In this document: positions 8,063 through 15,008 of the stretch, piece by piece | How the letters are laid out: each line of letters begins with the position of its first letter | How positions within the stretch are numbered: position 1 is the stretch's first letter | NCBI GenBank assembly: GCA_958436475.1 | Contig: CAUBKG010000027.1 | Span: forward strand, 1-27,769 | Direction of reading: 5' to 3' | Origin: an uncultured Clostridia bacterium | GTDB lineage: Bacteria > Bacillota > Clostridia > Oscillospirales > Acutalibacteraceae | DNA: 27,769 bases | Notes under the pieces: generated by a model | What the model saw: only the letters and a program-made list of their open reading frames with translations | What the model was told of the DNA's origin: nothing | Database searches by the model: none | Translations under genes and position numbers: made by a program

Positions 8063-8767
8063 TTGGAACGCCTGGATAAAACGATCGCCAATTTTCGGGG
8101 CCTCACCCGCAAGGAGGCTCATACCGCCATACGAAGCGGGCGGGTAACGGTAAACGGCAGCCGCGTGAGCGACCCTGCCGCAAAGGTGGAGCACGGCAGG
8201 GATGCCGTCTCGCTGGACGGCGTTCCCGTGTGCAGCGAAAAGCATGTGTATATCATGATGAACAAGCCCGCAGGAGTCCTTTCCGCGAGCCGCGACCCTC
8301 ATGCGCAGACGGTTGTGGACCTTCTGCCCGAAAGCCTGTACCGCAAAGGGCTTTTCCCGGCAGGGCGTTTGGATAAGGATACCGTCGGCTTCGTGCTGCT
8401 CACAGACGACGGCGCGCTTGCCCACCGGATACTCTCGCCCCGCAGCCATGTGCCGAAGGTTTACCTCGCCCGGCTGGACAAGCCGGCGGATGGGGAAATG
8501 CAAAAGCTGTTTGCCGGGGGGATCCGGCTGGCGGACGGCACGGAATGCCAGCCCGCGGAGCTCGATATCCTGGAAAAAGCCTTTGTACGCATCACCATCC
8601 GGGAGGGGAAGTATCATCAGATCAAACGAATGGCGGCGGCTTCGGGCAGAACGGTGGAATGGCTCAAGCGCATCCGCATCGGAGGAGTGGAGCTGGATGA
8701 AACCCTGCAGGAAGGAGCTTCCAGGGCCCTTACTGGACAGGAAGTACAGCGGTTGAGAAATTTCTGA
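8063..8767 (+). CDS. rRNA pseudouridine synthase, RsuA/RluB/RluE/RluF family
   Basis: This enzyme converts uridine to pseudouridine in rRNA; the 16S U516 site (RsuA) or a 23S site are the likely targets. It has 234 residues, the RsuA length. Residues 1-45 form an S4 RNA-binding domain (MERLDKTIANFRGLTRKEAHTAIRSGRVTVNG begins it). The catalytic domain contains MNKPAGVLSA and the catalytic-Asp motif AGRLDKDTVGFVLLTDDG, then the family's C-terminal EGKYHQIKRMAAASGRTV. The start is a TTG at 8063 with GAAGGAAG about 9 nt upstream; no ATG is available in frame near the S4 domain. Which uridine it modifies cannot be read from the sequence. Confidence 0.88.
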   Translation: MERLDKTIANFRGLTRKEAHTAIRSGRVTVNGSRVSDPAAKVEHGRDAVSLDGVPVCSEKHVYIMMNKPAGVLSASRDPHAQTVVDLLPESLYRKGLFPAGRLDKDTVGFVLLTDDGALAHRILSPRSHVPKVYLARLDKPADGEMQKLFAGGIRLADGTECQPAELDILEKAFVRITIREGKYHQIKRMAAASGRTVEWLKRIRIGGVELDETLQEGASRALTGQEVQRLRNF

Positions 8768-8897
8768 AAGAAAATTGTATAGAAAAACGAAAGAAAAAAC
8801 GGGAATTGGTTAAGTTCCATAAATAAGTATTTTAAAGTTTGGGCAATCGGGGAATAGCCTTTTTTCCAAGGATTTGTTATAGTATTCTATGTTGTTA

Positions 8898-8930
8898 TTG
8901 AGACAATTCATTGTTCCAAATCTATTATAC
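8898..8930 (+). promoter_or_regulatory. Promoter region of the sugar-ABC ATPase gene with operator-like palindrome
   Basis: TTGAGA (8898-8903) and TATTAT (8923-8928) are separated by 19 bp, slightly long for SigA. Between them is a perfect inverted repeat ACAAT-TC-ATTGT (8903-8914). The AT-rich 180 bp between the pseudouridine synthase and this gene contain no other clear signal. A second weak -10-like TATAGT lies at 8878-8883. Confidence 0.4.
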
Positions 8931-8947
8931 ATAGGGGGATTCATTAC

Positions 8948-10060
8948 ATGGCAGGCTTATCTTTGCAGAAAATTTACAAGCGCTATTCGGGCGGTGTTAC
9001 TGCGGTAACCGATTTCAACCTGGAAATCGAAGATAAGGAATTTATCGTTCTGGTCGGGCCTTCCGGCTGCGGTAAATCCACCACCCTCCGTATGATCGCG
9101 GGTCTGGAGGAAATCACCGAAGGCGATCTTTATATCGGCGATACCCGTATGAACGATGTGGCTCCGAAGGACCGCGACATCGCCATGGTGTTCCAGAACT
9201 ACGCTCTTTATCCGCATATGACCGTATACGATAACATGGCGTTCAGCCTGAAGCTGCGCAAGGTGCCGAAGAAGGAAATCAAGCGCCGCGTGGAAGAGGC
9301 CGCGCGCATCCTCGATATTACCCACCTGCTCCAGAGAAAGCCGAAGGCTCTTTCCGGCGGCCAGCGCCAGCGTGTTGCCCTGGGCCGTGCCATCGTCCGC
9401 GAGCCGAAGGTCTTCCTTCTTGACGAGCCTCTTTCCAATCTGGATGCTAAGCTCCGCGCCCAGATGCGCACCGAGCTTTCCAAGCTCCATCTCCGCCTCG
9501 GCACCACTTTTATTTATGTAACGCATGACCAGACCGAAGCCATGACCATGGGCGATCGCATCGTGGTTATGAAAGACGGCCTTGTTCAGCAGGTCGATAA
9601 GCCCCAGGCTCTTTATTCCCATCCCTGCAACATGTTTGTCGCTGGGTTCATCGGCTCTCCGCAAATGAACTTTATTGATGCTACCATCGAGCAGGAAGGC
9701 GGCCAGTTCTTCGCGGTATTCGGCGATTATAAAATTGCCCTGCCGGAAAGCAAGAACAAAGACGGCAAGCTCCAGGCCTACATCGGCAGGGAAGTCGTGC
9801 TCGGCATCCGTCCGGAAAATGTGCATGACGAACCCGAATACCTCGAGCAGTTCAAGGATTCCACCATCAAGGCTACCGTGGAAGTAACGGAAATGATGGG
9901 TGCGGAAACCTTCCTGTACCTCAACTGTGAAGGCAGCAGCTTTACCGCCCGCGTTGCAACCACCAGTACCGCGAACGCCAATGATGTGATCGACGTTGCC
10001 CTCGAGCCGGAGAAGATCTTCCTCTTCGATAAGGACACGGAGCAGACCATCTGCGACTAA
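8948..10060 (+). CDS. ugpC: Sugar ABC transporter ATP-binding protein (UgpC/MsmX/MalK type)
   Basis: This is the cytoplasmic ATPase that energises carbohydrate ABC importers (CUT1 family). It has 370 residues. Walker A is GPSGCGKST (37-45), the Q-loop lies in VFQNYALYPH, the signature is LSGGQ (135-139) followed by RQRVALGRAI, and Walker B is VFLLDEP followed by the D-loop SNLDAKLR. The H-loop is in YVTHDQTEAM. Residues from about 240 form the TOBE/regulatory domain typical of the MalK group (GIRPENVHDEP). No permease or solute-binding gene is adjacent. In Firmicutes such lone ATPases (MsmX, MsmK) serve several sugar importers encoded elsewhere, and that is the best inference here. Whether glycerol-3-phosphate is a substrate cannot be decided. 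GGGGG in the leader serves as the ribosome-binding site. Codon choice looks more optimised than in neighbouring genes, fitting high expression. Confidence 0.9.
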   Translation: MAGLSLQKIYKRYSGGVTAVTDFNLEIEDKEFIVLVGPSGCGKSTTLRMIAGLEEITEGDLYIGDTRMNDVAPKDRDIAMVFQNYALYPHMTVYDNMAFSLKLRKVPKKEIKRRVEEAARILDITHLLQRKPKALSGGQRQRVALGRAIVREPKVFLLDEPLSNLDAKLRAQMRTELSKLHLRLGTTFIYVTHDQTEAMTMGDRIVVMKDGLVQQVDKPQALYSHPCNMFVAGFIGSPQMNFIDATIEQEGGQFFAVFGDYKIALPESKNKDGKLQAYIGREVVLGIRPENVHDEPEYLEQFKDSTIKATVEVTEMMGAETFLYLNCEGSSFTARVATTSTANANDVIDVALEPEKIFLFDKDTEQTICD

Positions 10061-10078
10061 TCTATATTTAAGCATTAC

Positions 10079-10207
10079 AAAAAGCCTCCGTTTCAGAGCG
10101 TTGTTTTAAGAAAATCCGTAGGGGCGGCTATTAGCCGCCCGCGGGCGAATAGTATTCGTCCCTACTGTTTTCCTATCTCGACGCTCCATTCTGCGGAGGC
10201 TTTTTTT
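10079..10207 (+). terminator. Compound terminator hairpin with nested repeat
   Basis: The outer stem is AAAAAGCCTCCG (10079-10090) pairing with CGGAGGCTTTTTTT (10194-10207), a typical terminator but with about 100 nt between the arms. The interior also pairs: GAGCGTTG with CGACGCTC, GAAAAT with GTTTTC, and GTAGGG with CCCTAC. The innermost core (10118-10165) contains two small hairpins side by side. It lies just after the sugar-ABC ATPase gene. Confidence 0.7.
10118..10165. repeat. GTAGGG...CCCTAC palindromic repeat unit
   Basis: The ends GTAGGG and CCCTAC are inverted repeats. They enclose GGGCGGCTA-T-TAGCCGCCC (10122-10140) and GGGCGAATA-G-TATTCGTCC (10143-10161), forming a cruciform-like unit with two arms. 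Units of this general form are scattered in intergenic regions of related Clostridia as I recall; no second copy is seen in this window. Confidence 0.55.
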
Positions 10208-10220
10208 ACGCGGAAATCAA

Positions 10221-10250
10221 AAAGCGCCAGGGGAGCTCCCCTGGCGCTTT
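10221..10250. terminator. Perfect 30-bp palindrome, terminator of the lipoprotein gene
   Basis: AAAGCGCCAGGGGAG is followed directly by its exact reverse complement, with no loop. On the minus strand the stem is followed by TTTTTGATT, so it should end transcription of the convergent lipoprotein gene, whose stop codon is 13 bp away. On the plus strand only three T follow. Confidence 0.8.
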
Positions 10251-10262
10251 CAGCCTATTGCT

Positions 10263-10772
10263 TTAAAAGTGGCAGATATACCAGCTGCCCTTGTATTTGA
10301 CCGCCGGGCAGGTCACGTTCTGTTCGTTTGTCCCTTCCGCGTTAGACATTTCCAGCTTCAGGTTATAAACCCACACAGCCTCTATTTTATCTTTTTCAAT
10401 CAAATAGGTGGAAGCGAGGCTTTCGGTAATTTCGGAAAAATTCGTTTCGTCCGAATACGTGTCCTTATCGATGGCGGCAACCGATACCTTGGCAGTCACC
10501 CGCTCTTTTTCATCCGGGTTCTGCGTAAAGCTTTGCCGGATGTTGGCCTCTCCGCCATACTGGCCGATCACAGTCTGCCGGTATTCGGGAAACACACAGT
10601 CGAGCGCGCCGAGCATATCGTACTGCACGCTGCACTGGTAATATTTCGTCAGCACCTGGAGTGCGTTGTCCTCATCGGCCGGGTTCTCTTTCGCGGGTCC
10701 GTTCCCGCCGGAGCAGGCCGCGAGGCTGAGACAAAGAAGCAGGGCTGCAAGAGCCATGAGCGCTTTTTTCAT
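10263..10772 (-). CDS. Putative lipoprotein
   Basis: This is a 169-residue secreted lipoprotein of unknown function. The N-terminus is a classic lipoprotein signal peptide: MKK, a hydrophobic core, and lipobox LAAC with the modified Cys at residue 20. A Gly/Asn/Pro/Glu-rich linker leads to a domain that begins ALQVLTKYYQCSVQYDMLGALDCVFPEYR. This resembles the small NTF2-like or DUF4878-type domains often attached to lipoproteins, but I cannot make a firm assignment. The C-terminus, CPAVKYKGSWYICHF, is typical of such beta-rich folds. The start at 10772 has AGAAGGA upstream; the frame stays open to 10919, but the signal peptide fixes the start. The gene is convergent with the sugar-ABC ATPase gene and divergent from the following operon. 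Confidence 0.8.
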   Translation of the reverse strand: MKKALMALAALLLCLSLAACSGGNGPAKENPADEDNALQVLTKYYQCSVQYDMLGALDCVFPEYRQTVIGQYGGEANIRQSFTQNPDEKERVTAKVSVAAIDKDTYSDETNFSEITESLASTYLIEKDKIEAVWVYNLKLEMSNAEGTNEQNVTCPAVKYKGSWYICHF

Positions 10773-10898
10773 ATAATATCCTTCTTTCTTGATTTGAGGC
10801 AAAACGCGGGAGGCTGCGCACGTTCGCCGTTCCACAATAAACCGCACCCTGTGGGCCGTAAAATCACAGCGCGCGGCCTCGAAGAGACCGAAGCGCCA

Positions 10899-10957
10899 AA
10901 AAAATAGCCGCTGTTCCATTCTGCCGGAAAACGGTCGCCTATTCGCGGCTATTTTTT
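10899..10957. terminator. Bidirectional terminator-like hairpin between divergent genes
   Basis: Arms AAAAAATAGCCGC (10899-10911) and GCGGCTATTTTTT (10945-10957) form a 13-bp perfect stem with A/T runs on both sides and a 33-nt loop containing CCG-GAAAA-CGG. It sits in the 344-bp gap (10773-11116) between the lipoprotein gene and the racemase-like operon. No coding sequence would need termination here in either direction. Apart from this hairpin and the promoter at 11007-11035 nothing else was recognised in the gap. Confidence 0.6.
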
Positions 10958-11006
10958 ATATTACTATACTTTTGCCGCGGGTGCAATTGTCAAAGGCAGG
11001 ATTTAT

Positions 11007-11035
11007 TTGACGCACCAACGGGAAAATGGTATAAT
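11007..11035 (+). promoter_or_regulatory. Strong SigA promoter of the racemase-like/decarboxylase operon
   Basis: TTGACG (11007-11012), a 17-bp spacer and TATAAT (11030-11035), with TGG just before the -10, form a near-consensus promoter. The predicted transcript begins about 75 bp before the ATG at 11117. Confidence 0.8.
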
Positions 11036-11116
11036 AACAATCGGAGAAAAAGGGCCGTTCGCCTTGAAATATGAGGCGTTTGCGGCATTTGAAAACATGA
11101 GGGAGGAATTCCGGCT

Positions 11117-12142
11117 ATGACCACTCTTCTGGTACAGGCTGACCGCCTGCTGGATAATCTCTGCACCATACAGAAAAAGGTGGGGAAAACCGCGCTGATC
11201 CCGGTGCTGGAAGGCAATGCCTACGGCTTGGGAGACGTGCAGGCCGCGGGAGAACTCGCCCGCAGCGGCGTGGGGCTGATCGCGGTTTCCCGCCTCGAGG
11301 AAGCCGAACGGATCCTTGCGCACGTCGGCGGGGTGGACGTTTTGCTGCTCTCTTCCTATGCAACGGAAGCGGAGGCGGAGCGCATCGTGAGCGCAGGCAT
11401 TATTGCAACAGTCGGCTCGAATGACAGCGCCGTCCTGCTCAGCGGCATGGCGCGGGCGCTCGGCAAAACGGCGCGGGTGCATATCCGGTTCGACCTCGGC
11501 GCAGCGGAAAGCGGCTTTTTGCCGGAGGAAGCGGCCAAGGCGGCGCAAACGGTAAAATATCTCACCGATATCACGGTTTGCGGGGTATATGCCCAGTTCC
11601 ATAAGGCCACCTCGCCAAAACGCGCGCAGCTTCAGCTCACCCGGTTCATGGATGCCCTTTCGGTGCTCCGCCGGGAAGAGATCAGCTATGGCGTTACCCA
11701 CATTGCCGGCTCGCTCGAAGCGGTGAAGTTCCCCTTCGCCCGGCTCGACGCCGTGCGCGTGGGCGAAGAGCTCACCGGCCGCACCGGCGATGCGGAAAAG
11801 CTCGGCCTCAAAAAGATCGGCCGGCTTGCTTCCAACGTGTGCGACGTCCGCTGGGTGCCCGCAAAATATCCGCTGCAGGGCGGCGGAAAAACCTCGCGCG
11901 CTTCCCGCCTCGCCACCATCCCGGTCGGCACGGCGGACGGCGCGTTCCTGCGGGAAAAGAAACCGGCGTTCGGCGGCTTTACCTGCGAGATCGGCGGGAA
12001 GCGCGTGCCCATCGTCGGCCGGGCGGGCTATACCTGCGTGATGGCAGACGTTACGGGGATCGACTGCAAGGCGGGCGACCGGGTGTATTTTGACGTAAGC
12101 CCCGCATATGTCAACGCGGAAATGAGACGCGATTATGTCTGA
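11117..12142 (+). CDS. Alanine racemase-fold protein lacking catalytic residues (pseudo-racemase)
   Basis: This 341-residue protein aligns along its length with the two-domain PLP-dependent alanine racemase (N-terminal TIM barrel, C-terminal beta domain). However, it lacks the key residues. The PLP-binding motif VVKANAYGHG reads VLEGNAYGLG, so Lys is replaced by Glu at residue 32. The segment around the catalytic Tyr (VSYGAT in Geobacillus Alr) reads TSRAS. IGYADG reads VGTADG, and GRxxMDQ reads GRAGYTCVMAD. Barrel landmarks remain: GDVQAAGELA, the GVYAQFH strand, THIAGSLEAVKFP and AVRVGEELTG. Racemase activity by the known mechanism is therefore unlikely; binding or a regulatory role is possible. 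GGGAGGAATT supplies the ribosome-binding site. The 3' end overlaps the decarboxylase-like gene by 8 nt, implying translational coupling. Confidence 0.8.
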   Translation: MTTLLVQADRLLDNLCTIQKKVGKTALIPVLEGNAYGLGDVQAAGELARSGVGLIAVSRLEEAERILAHVGGVDVLLLSSYATEAEAERIVSAGIIATVGSNDSAVLLSGMARALGKTARVHIRFDLGAAESGFLPEEAAKAAQTVKYLTDITVCGVYAQFHKATSPKRAQLQLTRFMDALSVLRREEISYGVTHIAGSLEAVKFPFARLDAVRVGEELTGRTGDAEKLGLKKIGRLASNVCDVRWVPAKYPLQGGGKTSRASRLATIPVGTADGAFLREKKPAFGGFTCEIGGKRVPIVGRAGYTCVMADVTGIDCKAGDRVYFDVSPAYVNAEMRRDYV

Positions 12143-13466
12143 CCAGCCGCTGTTCGATGCGCTTTGCGCTTACCGCGCGGCGGGCCGCTCCCGGTTCCAT
12201 ATGCCGGGCCACGGCGGCCGGGCGGAAGCACTGGCTCCCTTGAACGATGTCCTCGCCTTCGATGCAACGGAAATCCCGGGGCTCGATTGTTTATATGAAG
12301 CGGACGGCCCCATCCGCCGTTCCGAGGAAACCATGAGCGGAAATTATGGCTGCCCGGTCCTCTATTCGGCAGGCGGCGCCACGCTCGTGATTCAAACGAT
12401 GCTGTATCTCGCGCTGAACGGGAGAAAAAAGCTCCTGTGCGGGCGCAATGCGCACAAAAGTGCGCTCAACACCATCGCCCTTCTGGGGGTGGAGCCGGTC
12501 TGGCTGTTTGGGGACGGCTCGGCGGGCGAAGGCCTCTTCGGGCGCATTACCCCCGAGAGCGTGGAAGAAGCGCTCCGTCTGCATGGGGACGCAGGCGCGG
12601 TGTATTTGACCAGCCCCGATTATTACGGCGTGGTGAGCGATATCCGTGGGATTTCCCGCGTTTGCCGCAGCCACGGCGTTCCTCTGCTCGTGGACGCTGC
12701 CCACGGCGCACATTTCCGATTCCTGCCGGAGGATATGCATCCGATTGCGCTCGGGGCGGATATGGCGGCCTGCTCCCTCCATAAAACCATGCCCGCCCTC
12801 ACCGGCAGCGCCCTGCTTTGCTGCAGGCGTGCGGAGGATGAGAGAGCGGCCAAAAATGTGATGGCTCTCTTCGGCTCCACCAGCCCATCCTATCTCATTA
12901 TGGCTTCCATGGATTTGTGCGGCGGCTGGATGAAGCGCTGCGCACGCGATGCGTTTTCGAAGCTCCTCCCGCGGGTGAGCGCTCTAAAGCGGCTCGCCTT
13001 GGAAAAGGGCCTTTTGATCCCGGCGGGGCGCTGCGATCCCACGCGGCTTGCCTTCGGCACCGCGCCTCTGGGGCTCAGCGGCACCCGCGCCGCCGAAATC
13101 TTTCGGGAATGCGGCGCGGAACCCGAGTATGCCGACCGCGGCTGGCTCGTGCTGATTCCCACCCCATTCCACACGGAGGAGGATTTTTTTCGTGTGGAAC
13201 AGGCGCTTTCAGCCCTTCCTCGTTCCGATGAGTCTTTTACCTGGGAAGCTGTGCCATATGCGGAAGAGGCCGTGCCGTATGCAGAGGCGTTCCGGCTGCC
13301 GTCCGAGGTGGTGGAAACAGAAGCAGCGGCGGGCAGGATCGCGGCGGAAGGGGTATGCACCTGCCCGCCCGGCGTTCCTGTTGTGGTATACGGCGAGCGG
13401 ATTTCAGAATCCATGGCCCGGTTCCTAAGAAATTATGGTATTCGACGCGTAAAAGTGTTAAAATAA
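12135..13466 (+). CDS. Orn/Lys/Arg decarboxylase family protein (YaaO-like)
   Basis: This is a PLP enzyme of fold type I, predicted to decarboxylate a basic amino acid. It has 443 residues, like B. subtilis YaaO and SpeA rather than the 700-residue enterobacterial enzymes. The N-terminal FHMPGHGG signature is present (residues 21-28). VDAAHGAH (186-193) carries the Asp that pairs with the PLP pyridine nitrogen. SLHKT (214-218) carries the Schiff-base Lys at 217. The C-terminal small domain ends in the family's GIRRVKVLK. Residues around 375-386 contain a tandem repeat, VPYAEEAVPYAE. The ATG at 12135 overlaps the upstream gene by 8 nt and has only a weak ribosome-binding site, consistent with translational coupling. 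Its position before the DarA-HolB-RicT block matches yaaO in Bacillus. The exact substrate cannot be read from the sequence. Confidence 0.85.
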   Translation: MSDQPLFDALCAYRAAGRSRFHMPGHGGRAEALAPLNDVLAFDATEIPGLDCLYEADGPIRRSEETMSGNYGCPVLYSAGGATLVIQTMLYLALNGRKKLLCGRNAHKSALNTIALLGVEPVWLFGDGSAGEGLFGRITPESVEEALRLHGDAGAVYLTSPDYYGVVSDIRGISRVCRSHGVPLLVDAAHGAHFRFLPEDMHPIALGADMAACSLHKTMPALTGSALLCCRRAEDERAAKNVMALFGSTSPSYLIMASMDLCGGWMKRCARDAFSKLLPRVSALKRLALEKGLLIPAGRCDPTRLAFGTAPLGLSGTRAAEIFRECGAEPEYADRGWLVLIPTPFHTEEDFFRVEQALSALPRSDESFTWEAVPYAEEAVPYAEAFRLPSEVVETEAAAGRIAAEGVCTCPPGVPVVVYGERISESMARFLRNYGIRRVKVLK

Positions 13467-13660
13467 ATTCAAATTTATTATCATCCCGGCTTGCGCTGGG
13501 TGAAAGTTAGAAAAGTGGCATGGAAGGCGTTATTGCGGCGCTTTCCGGCACGGCAAAGTTTTTCTGTTTCAAAAAAGAAAATCAGGAATCGGCCCGGGAT
13601 TCCCGGCGGAAAGCGGGCCGAAAGCAATTTTGCCTATCCGCCGGAGAAACGGAGCGTTTT
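13467..13660 (+). other. Intergenic gap where tmk is usually found
   Basis: This 194-bp stretch separates the decarboxylase-like gene and darA. It contains an AT-rich weak inverted repeat (AATAAAT ... ATTTATT, just after the stop codon) and a short GC hairpin CCCGGC-TTGC-GCTGGG. Neither is followed by a T-run. No convincing promoter and no thymidylate kinase coding sequence is seen. A frame is open from 13520, but it has no recognisable similarity and is best read as leader. Confidence 0.55.
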
Positions 13661-13984
13661 ATGAAACTCGTACTGGCTATTGTGAATAACGACGACAGCA
13701 GCGCGGTCTCCTCCGGCCTCACGAAAGACGGCTTTTCCGCCACCAAGCTCGCCACCACGGGCGGCTTCCTGCTCGCGGGCAATACCACCTTTTTGATCGG
13801 CGTGGAGGCGGAAAAGATAGACCGCGTTATTGAAATCATTGCAAAGCACAGCCGTAGGCGCACGCAGATGGTGCCCACCGCCTCCTCTTACGATATGGGC
13901 ATGTACAGCTCCCTTCCCGTGGAAGTGAGCGTGGGCGGCGCCACGGTCTTCGTTCTGGACGTGGAACAGTTTAAAAAGCTGTGA
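13661..13984 (+). CDS. darA: Cyclic-di-AMP receptor DarA (YaaQ/PstA, PII-like)
   Basis: This is a small cytoplasmic PII-like signal protein that binds c-di-AMP as a trimer; its downstream target is unknown in most species. It has 107 residues, the usual length. The family's hallmark N-terminus is intact: an initial strand (MKLVLAIV), then NDDSSAVSSGLTKDGFSATK, then LATTGGFLLAGNTTFLIGVE, which includes the nucleotide-contacting loop residues. The second half shows the SRRRTQMV segment and a C-terminal strand FVLDVEQFKK. The ATG at 13661 was chosen over upstream in-frame codons because it gives the exact family N-terminus and follows CGGAGCG. The stop overlaps the start of holB, so the two are coupled. 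In Bacillus the order is tmk-yaaQ-yaaR-holB; yaaR is also absent here. Confidence 0.92.
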   Translation: MKLVLAIVNNDDSSAVSSGLTKDGFSATKLATTGGFLLAGNTTFLIGVEAEKIDRVIEIIAKHSRRRTQMVPTASSYDMGMYSSLPVEVSVGGATVFVLDVEQFKKL

Positions 13985-14970
13985 TGGAGTTCGGAGCATT
14001 TTTAGGCAACCCCGCGGTGAAAGAGTCGCTGTCCGCGCTGGCAGAGGGGGGGAAGTTCCCCCATGCCGTCATTCTGGAGGGCCCGCCCGGCAGCGGAAAG
14101 CGGATGCTCGCGGGCATCCTCGCGCAGTATCTCGTCTGCCGGGGAGAGGAAAAACGCCCCTGCGGGGAATGCATTCCCTGCCGGAAAGCGGCCCGGGGCG
14201 TGCACCCGGATATTTCCGTAGTATCCGGCGGGGGGGGCAGCCGCTCCTTCCACGTGGAGGATATCCGCCGGGTGATCGGCGGGGCATATATCCTGCCGAA
14301 CGAGGCCGAACGGAAGGTCTTCCTTCTGGAGGAAGCGCAGAATATGTCTGTCCAGGCACAGAACGCGCTGCTCAAGGTGCTGGAGGAGCCGCCGGCCTAT
14401 GTGGTGTTTATTCTCACGTGTGAAGCGGCCTCCCAGCTGTTATATACGATCCAGTCCCGCGCCGCGGTGTTCACCCTCGGGGAGATTTCCGAGGACGATG
14501 CGGTGAAGGCGGTGAAACGGGCCCTGCCCGATACACCGGAAGAGGAAATTCGCGCCGCCGCGCGCATCTTTGGCGGCTGTGTGGGAAAGATCATGGAAGC
14601 CTGCCGGGACGAAAGCCTGCAGGCGGCCTCGGAAAGAGCCTCCCGCCTCGGGGAAGCGGTGCTTTCCCGCCGGGAATACCGCATTCTCGCGGCTCTCGGG
14701 CCCTTTGAAAAAGATAAAAACCTGCTGCGCGATTCCCTGCAGATTCTATCGCACCGCCTGCGGGAAGCAAACGTATTGTGTGCGGGAGCGGCGGGGCATG
14801 GAGCAGACGGCCTTTGCCGCCGCCTCGGAACGGAGCTCACCCAGGAGCAGATTTTGGGCCTCATCGGTGCGCTGGAAGATGCCGCCGCCGGAATCGACCG
14901 CAACGCGAACCAGACCTTGCTCCTGTCGCTCCTGTGCAGAAGGCTGTACCGCGCGGCAGTGCTGAAATAG
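13984..14970 (+). CDS. holB: DNA polymerase III subunit delta' (HolB)
   Basis: This is a clamp-loader subunit of the replicative polymerase with a AAA+ fold and 328 residues. The P-loop is present as GPPGSGKR (residues 33-40). The zinc-module cysteines are C52, C60, C63 and C66 (CRGEEKRPCGECIPCR). The central LLEEAQNMSVQAQNALLKVLEEPP is the most conserved delta' segment. The usual SRC sensor/arginine-finger motif reads QSRAAVF (SRA). Delta' proteins often do not bind ATP, so loss of strict motif residues is not surprising. The ATG at 13984 shares its A with the TGA of darA (TGATG). RicT follows after 38 bp with its own ribosome-binding site, matching the conserved holB-yaaT order. Confidence 0.9.
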   Translation: MEFGAFLGNPAVKESLSALAEGGKFPHAVILEGPPGSGKRMLAGILAQYLVCRGEEKRPCGECIPCRKAARGVHPDISVVSGGGGSRSFHVEDIRRVIGGAYILPNEAERKVFLLEEAQNMSVQAQNALLKVLEEPPAYVVFILTCEAASQLLYTIQSRAAVFTLGEISEDDAVKAVKRALPDTPEEEIRAAARIFGGCVGKIMEACRDESLQAASERASRLGEAVLSRREYRILAALGPFEKDKNLLRDSLQILSHRLREANVLCAGAAGHGADGLCRRLGTELTQEQILGLIGALEDAAAGIDRNANQTLLLSLLCRRLYRAAVLK

Positions 14971-15008
14971 AAAGAAACGGGGGGCAGAGCCCCTATGGAG
15001 GAACATAG

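Noticed and set aside
8957..10075. 372-codon minus-strand open frame opposite the sugar-ABC ATPase gene
   Set aside because: The plus-strand protein has all ABC ATPase motifs; the antisense frame has none and arises from the third-position bias.
10269..10907. 212-codon plus-strand frame opposite the lipoprotein gene
   Set aside because: The minus strand encodes a clear lipoprotein signal peptide with lipobox and ribosome-binding site; the plus frame has neither.
11117..12142. Functional alanine racemase (alr) paired with mazF, as in Bacillus
   Set aside because: The PLP lysine and catalytic tyrosine are missing, and mazF is 6 kb away, so this is not the usual alr-endoA locus.
13520..13660. 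N-terminal extension of DarA
   Set aside because: The 47 extra residues have no similarity to DarA, and the family N-terminus begins exactly at the ATG at 13661.
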